Shown: positions 7,191 to 10,139 of the stretch, piece after piece | Position numbering within the stretch: the stretch's first letter is position 1 | How the letters are laid out: each line of letters opens with the position of its first letter | Assembly (NCBI GenBank): GCA_003024985.2 | Contig: PXIH01S0009250.1 | Direction: 5' to 3' (one strand) | DNA: 10,139 bases | Origin: Euperipatoides rowelli | Taxonomy: Eukaryota; Onychophora; Udeonychophora; Euonychophora; Peripatopsidae | The notes under the pieces: model-generated | Databases searched by the model: none | The model's input: the letters and a program-made list of their open reading frames with translations, nothing else | What the model was told of the DNA's origin: nothing | Program-made: the position numbers and the translations under genes

Positions 7191-7342
7191 AACATAAGTT
7201 GTGAACTCGATATTAAAAAGCACCAACACTGCCTTAATGTTCTGAAATTAATGTTGATGTGCTGCGCCATAAATGTCAAGAGCTGGAATACCACCTAGAC
7301 ATTTTATCTGTAACTAATGGTGCACATCTTGAATGTTGGTGA
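7126..7342 (+). pseudogene. Transposase copy 2: frameshifted start fused to C-terminal tail
   Basis: ATG at 7126 begins M-N-S-Q-E-K-A-Q-C. Relative to copy 1, one TG of a TGTG is missing, so the frame shifts and meets TGA at 7147-7149. The shifted frame would continue L-I-E-T-K-L-A-T before further stops. A separate open stretch from 7238 to TGA at 7340-7342 reads ...N-V-D-V-L-R...E-L-E-Y-H-L-D...V-T-N-G-A-H-L-E-C-W, which resembles the transposase C-terminal tail of the same family. The middle, including the catalytic acidic residues, is absent. This is a non-functional relic. Confidence 0.7.
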
Positions 7343-7633
7343 TTTCAGTACATGAGAAAAAAAAATTTAAATTTTGATCGATCTTATTTTGCCGAGATCA
7401 TAATTGTAAGTTGCGTAATAAATTTCCTGAGAGTTGGAAAAATCTTTTATGTACAACCAGTAGAATGAAATTAGAATGATAAACTCAAAGGTTTTAGTAC
7501 TACAGTATATGCAGACATTGAACTTGGTATATACATCTAAGGACAAAAGTTTGCACTCATTAATTAACGACTTTGAGCAAAATCAATTGCACTGGGAGCA
7601 ATACTTTTATATATGTGTTTGATGTTGCAATTA
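7343..7633. other. Probable transposon 3' flank and featureless DNA
   Basis: After the transposase tail comes A- and T-rich sequence with AATAAA at about 7417. I could not find a right terminal repeat matching the complement of the 6867 end, so the true right boundary is unknown. No gene was recognised. Confidence 0.4.
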
Positions 7634-7681
7634 ATGGCAAAGCAGGGGTTTGAACTGCTGCCCTACTGTGCCAAAAGTGCC
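7634..7681 (-). repeat. tRNA-like (possible SINE head) fragment, degenerate
   Basis: On the minus strand, TGGCACAGTAGG (7662-7673) fits the pol III A-box pattern TRGCNNAGYNGG, and AGTTCAAACCC (7646-7656) is close to the B box. Only 5 bases separate them, while a real tRNA has about 30, and the T-arm stem does not pair. It is at best a tRNA-derived SINE head with an internal deletion. It may also be chance. Confidence 0.25.
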
Positions 7682-7886
7682 TATTTGAATTTGGATAGGT
7701 GGCCCCCTACAAACTACTGTAGACTTTAGTTGCTAAATGTACCGTTTTTTTTTTGTTTGTTTTATGACACACTTTGTATTTGTTTCCCTAATAAAATATG
7801 TGCAAGACAATTGAGACTGATGGTAACAATTGCTAGAACTTATATATCGAATAATCAAAACGTTCAAACAACCAAAAAAAAAAAAA

Positions 7887-8575
7887 CTTATTAAAATAAA
7901 AATAGTCTGGGTACACCTAATTTTCTATTTCCTCCCCTCATGTCAGAACCTGGCTACACTTCTGGTTGAAATCAAAAAGGTCTCAAGAAGCGCACTCTCA
8001 AAATGAATCATTCTCTTGAGTAGCACATTTTAAAGCCAACACGCTTCATGAAAGTCTGAGACGATGATTAATAAGTGATATATTCAGCATGTGCTTCTGT
8101 CATTTATAGGTCTTAACTGGTAAGAATAACTGTCAATTTGCATTAGGCATGTAAAGGCATATTTATTTAATTTCTTGTACATAATATATTGATATTTTTA
8201 TAATGGTGGTGCAAATGATCTTTATTCTCGTGAGTGAAGAGTGAGCAACTTGCATTAGTGAGTCGTTTAAATGAACTGTCTCAATCAATGAATATACCAA
8301 CATTAATTTATATAATTTGAAAGAGATTATATTCCAAATAACGGAAATGTCAGTAACCTTTAAGATAAAGTTTGGGCATCATGAATCAATATAATCAATA
8401 ACTAGAGGGTGCTGTGGCATTTGTAATAATTTTTAGAGGGATGATGATGGTGGGAGGGGCTTAAATAATTGAATGGATACATTTTTTAAAAAAATTCAAA
8501 CAAATTGTTTCAAGCGTCGTTTTATGTTCAATATTTTAAACTGTTTGACTTAGCTAGACACAGTTGTGTCATGGT
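7887..8575. other. Gene-free stretch
   Basis: No coding frame, RNA gene or clear repeat was recognised on either strand. A T-then-A run (ATTTTTTAAAAAAATT) lies near 8482, and a G-rich patch (GGTGGGAGGGGC) near 8449. Confidence 0.5.
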
Positions 8576-8675
8576 CATTTTCATCCATGGATCAGCTACA
8601 TCTCAACCACTTTTCTTGATACTGGCTGAACCACGTGAGCTTTATTCATTGAGCATGTGAATGTAATCCTCATTC

Positions 8676-8743
8676 AAATGCGGCTTGACCGTGTTAAATG
8701 GATTCTTGTGAGATTGTTAATCCTCACGAGATATAATTTTTCT
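8676..8743 (+). repeat. Inverted repeat, left arm (~69 bp)
   Basis: The sequence is the reverse complement, at roughly 80% identity with small gaps, of 9377-9444. The strongest shared block is TTAATCCTCA(C/T)GAGATATAA. Weaker complementarity is seen further out (8576-8611 with about 9535-9570: CCATGG and CTCAACCA blocks), so the original arms may have reached about 170-190 bp. About 630 bp separate the arms. Candidate explanations are a foldback or MITE-like DNA element, or two copies of one element inserted in opposite directions. Confidence 0.8.
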
Positions 8744-9376
8744 GTTTAAAAAAGATCAAAATGGAATCAAGTATATTGCTTTATTAAAGTACATTAAAAT
8801 TTTAATCATAGTTTATGACAACACAGAATGAAAATGAAATAGCGGTAGTTTGTATTATCGAAAAAGACAATTCAATTATGTTTTTAAATTTTGTATTTAA
8901 ATGTTAAGCACATTGTATTTGTTTCATTCAGGAATTTAAAGTATTTTTCACCCGCTCAAAATTAGTAAAAATGTAATCTAGATAATACTTTAAGTAAATA
9001 AAGACTTCATTATTCCCTTTTTATTAAACTTTAGCTTGAATTTTGTTTTGAGAATATATCGTATAGGTATTACTTGCGAAATTGTTGTGAGGGCACTAAA
9101 GATAATGGAGAATTAGAGCAAGTTTTTTGTTAGTTTATCTATTTATCGCCTTAGAAAAGAAAAAAATAAATAAACTTATGCATCTTTTTACTACTTATTA
9201 CTATTGTAAAGGCTTAGCATCTGTGTCCAAACTAAACTGCTTAACTACAATAAATTAACTGATTTTATTTCAAAGTAATTTTTTATAACAATAAAAGTAA
9301 TGTTTTAGTTAATGTAAACATACGAGCCTTTACTTTGTAAAATAAACTTCAGTCTGTTTCAATATTTTTTAAAAAA
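8744..9376. other. Spacer between inverted-repeat arms, no gene seen
   Basis: The spacer is strongly A+T-rich. No open frame of useful length or transposase-like motif was recognised, so if this is a mobile element it is non-autonomous. Confidence 0.5.
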
Positions 9377-9444
9377 CTGAAAAGTTATATCTCATGAGGA
9401 TTAACCATCTCACATAATCATTTTAACACAGTTCAGATGCATTT
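9377..9444 (-). repeat. Inverted repeat, right arm (~68 bp)
   Basis: This is the partner of 8676-8743. Read on the minus strand it gives the TGTGTTAAAATGATTA, GTGAGATGGTTAATCC and TCATGAGATATAAC blocks in the same order as the left arm. Divergence of about 20% between arms points to an old insertion, or to two separate copies of one family. Confidence 0.8.
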
Positions 9445-9711
9445 CAGATAGAGCTGTGCCAGCGTGTCTTAAGGTAAATCAATCTGATCGGGGCATGTTA
9501 AGCATGATAATTCAAATGCAAAATCTTTGCCCATGGTTGAGGTGTTGTTAAGCCATGGTTGAAATAAATGTCCTAGTGAAAGTTCTTAAATAAAGCATTA
9601 TCACTAGAAATAAATAATCAAATTTCCCATTGGATGCAAATAGAATTCAATCTGCTAGAAGCATTAGACACACAATGTTGCTATTAAATTTGAGCCTTGA
9701 GTAATATGCAT

Positions 9712-9790
9712 CAGTGTTTCCCCAATAAGGTTCTGTGGAACCCTGGGGTTCCATGAGGTGAACATTAGGGTTCCACGAAGAATGGTACAT
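9712..9790 (+). mobile_element. hAT-like DNA transposon terminal fragment
   Basis: The fragment starts CAGTGTTTCCCC and continues with repeated GGTTC(T/C)(G/A)TGGAACCCT and GGGTTCCA(T/C)GA blocks. This is a layout I associate with the ends of hAT-superfamily elements, whose terminal repeats commonly begin CAGTG or CAGNG. No matching right end (CACTG) was found in the remaining 350 bp, so it is a solo end, a truncated copy, or an element that runs out of the window. The minus-strand frame 9647-9841 is a by-product of these repeated blocks and is not a gene. The 8 bases before it, ATATGCAT, would be the expected target duplication, but its partner was not found. Confidence 0.6.
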
Positions 9791-9894
9791 CACAATAACA
9801 TTTGAATATTTAAAAAAAAGGAATAAAAAACTATTTAACATTGATGGATTGTAAGTACAGCAATGTGTATCGGACTGCAGAAACTAAAGGCCTC

Positions 9895-9996
9895 GTTAGA
9901 CGATATAATCTTCATACAAATTATTATTGTATACAACTCATCACACGGCCATCCATTGCATGAACGTATACGAATTCAATGTCAGACGATACGAAT
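9895..9996 (+). repeat. Short imperfect direct repeats around GT(T/C)AGACGATA
   Basis: GTTAGACGATATAAT (9895-9909) and GTCAGACGATACGAAT (9981-9996) are similar and lie 86 bases apart. The sequence between contains ATTGTATACAA- and CGTATACG-type short palindromes. It could be part of a small repetitive element, but no boundary is visible. Confidence 0.35.
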
Positions 9997-10139
9997 AAAA
10001 AATGACCATTGTATGTACACCGTATAGTAATCCTCACCTCAATGCAACATTCTATTTCTATATACAGTACTTTTCACTCATTTTATTAATCATATGATTT
10101 ACATTTATAAAATAAAATAACTTAATCATATAATTAAAA

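Larger units (their letters stand above)
6867..7342 (+). mobile_element. Internally deleted Tc1/mariner-IS630-like transposon relic
   Basis: The left end has GAGGTATTCAAAAAGTTTCAT, typical of terminal repeats in this superfamily as I recall them. It is followed by a leader with GGTGCCACCTGGTGG and a transposase start (M-N-P-Q-K-K-A-Q-C). The leader and start are present twice (6915-7048 and 7070-7190). The second copy is joined, with nearly all of the catalytic core missing, to a frame ending E-L-E-Y-H-L-D...V-T-N-G-A-H-L-E (7238-7342), which resembles the C-terminal tail of the same family. No clear right terminal repeat was found downstream. It is a dead, rearranged derivative that could only be moved in trans. 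Confidence 0.75.

Noticed and set aside
9647-9841. 64-codon minus-strand frame
   Set aside because: It lies across the hAT-like terminus, and its sequence is the translation of those repeated blocks.
1-10139. CRISPR array, prokaryotic operon or phage-type module
   Set aside because: No regularly spaced identical repeats with unique spacers, no dense coding frames and no ribosome-binding sites; the window is plainly eukaryotic in character.

Overview
The window looks like non-coding, repeat-rich DNA from an animal nuclear genome, probably a marine invertebrate. By eye it is roughly 70% A+T. There are no long open frames, no bacterial-type gene packing and no ribosome-binding sites. Homopolymer T and A runs of 8 to 34 bases are scattered throughout, and decayed fragments of animal-type DNA transposons are present. 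A mollusc (for instance a cephalopod) would fit the repeat content, but this is an impression and the sequence alone does not prove a clade. Position 689 is an undetermined base (n).

Layout. Positions 1-420 are featureless A+T-rich DNA. Positions 423-647 hold two diverged tandem copies of a ~95-bp unit. A short (ACAAAT)n-plus-GTCGGACAACAACA repeat follows at 661-688 and recurs at 4046-4079. Positions 1023-1602 carry T-run/A-run junctions, including a 34-base A run. Positions 1941-2205 are a pyrimidine-only tract built from CTAC/CCTC words, and 2323-2641 is a cluster of six T runs. Around 3939-3972 two perfect inverted repeats overlap. Positions 4874-5026 have three copies of a 9-mer, and 5924-5950 is a perfect 27-bp palindrome.

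The best protein-coding candidate is a possible terminal exon at 6371-6604 on the + strand: acceptor-like TTTCTTTGTCACAG, a 77-codon cysteine-containing frame, a TGA stop and AATAAA 63 bases later. Directly downstream (6867-7342) is an internally deleted Tc1/mariner-IS630-like transposon. Two diverged copies of its transposase start are joined almost directly to the transposase C-terminal tail.

The right end holds an inverted repeat with ~69-bp arms (8676-8743 and 9377-9444) around ~630 bp, a hAT-like transposon end at 9712, and weak repeats near the window end. No complete gene, RNA gene, CRISPR array or operon can be supported, and nothing here amounts to a demonstrable new multi-gene system. 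The most productive follow-ups are the exon candidate, the duplicated transposon relic and the nested palindromes.
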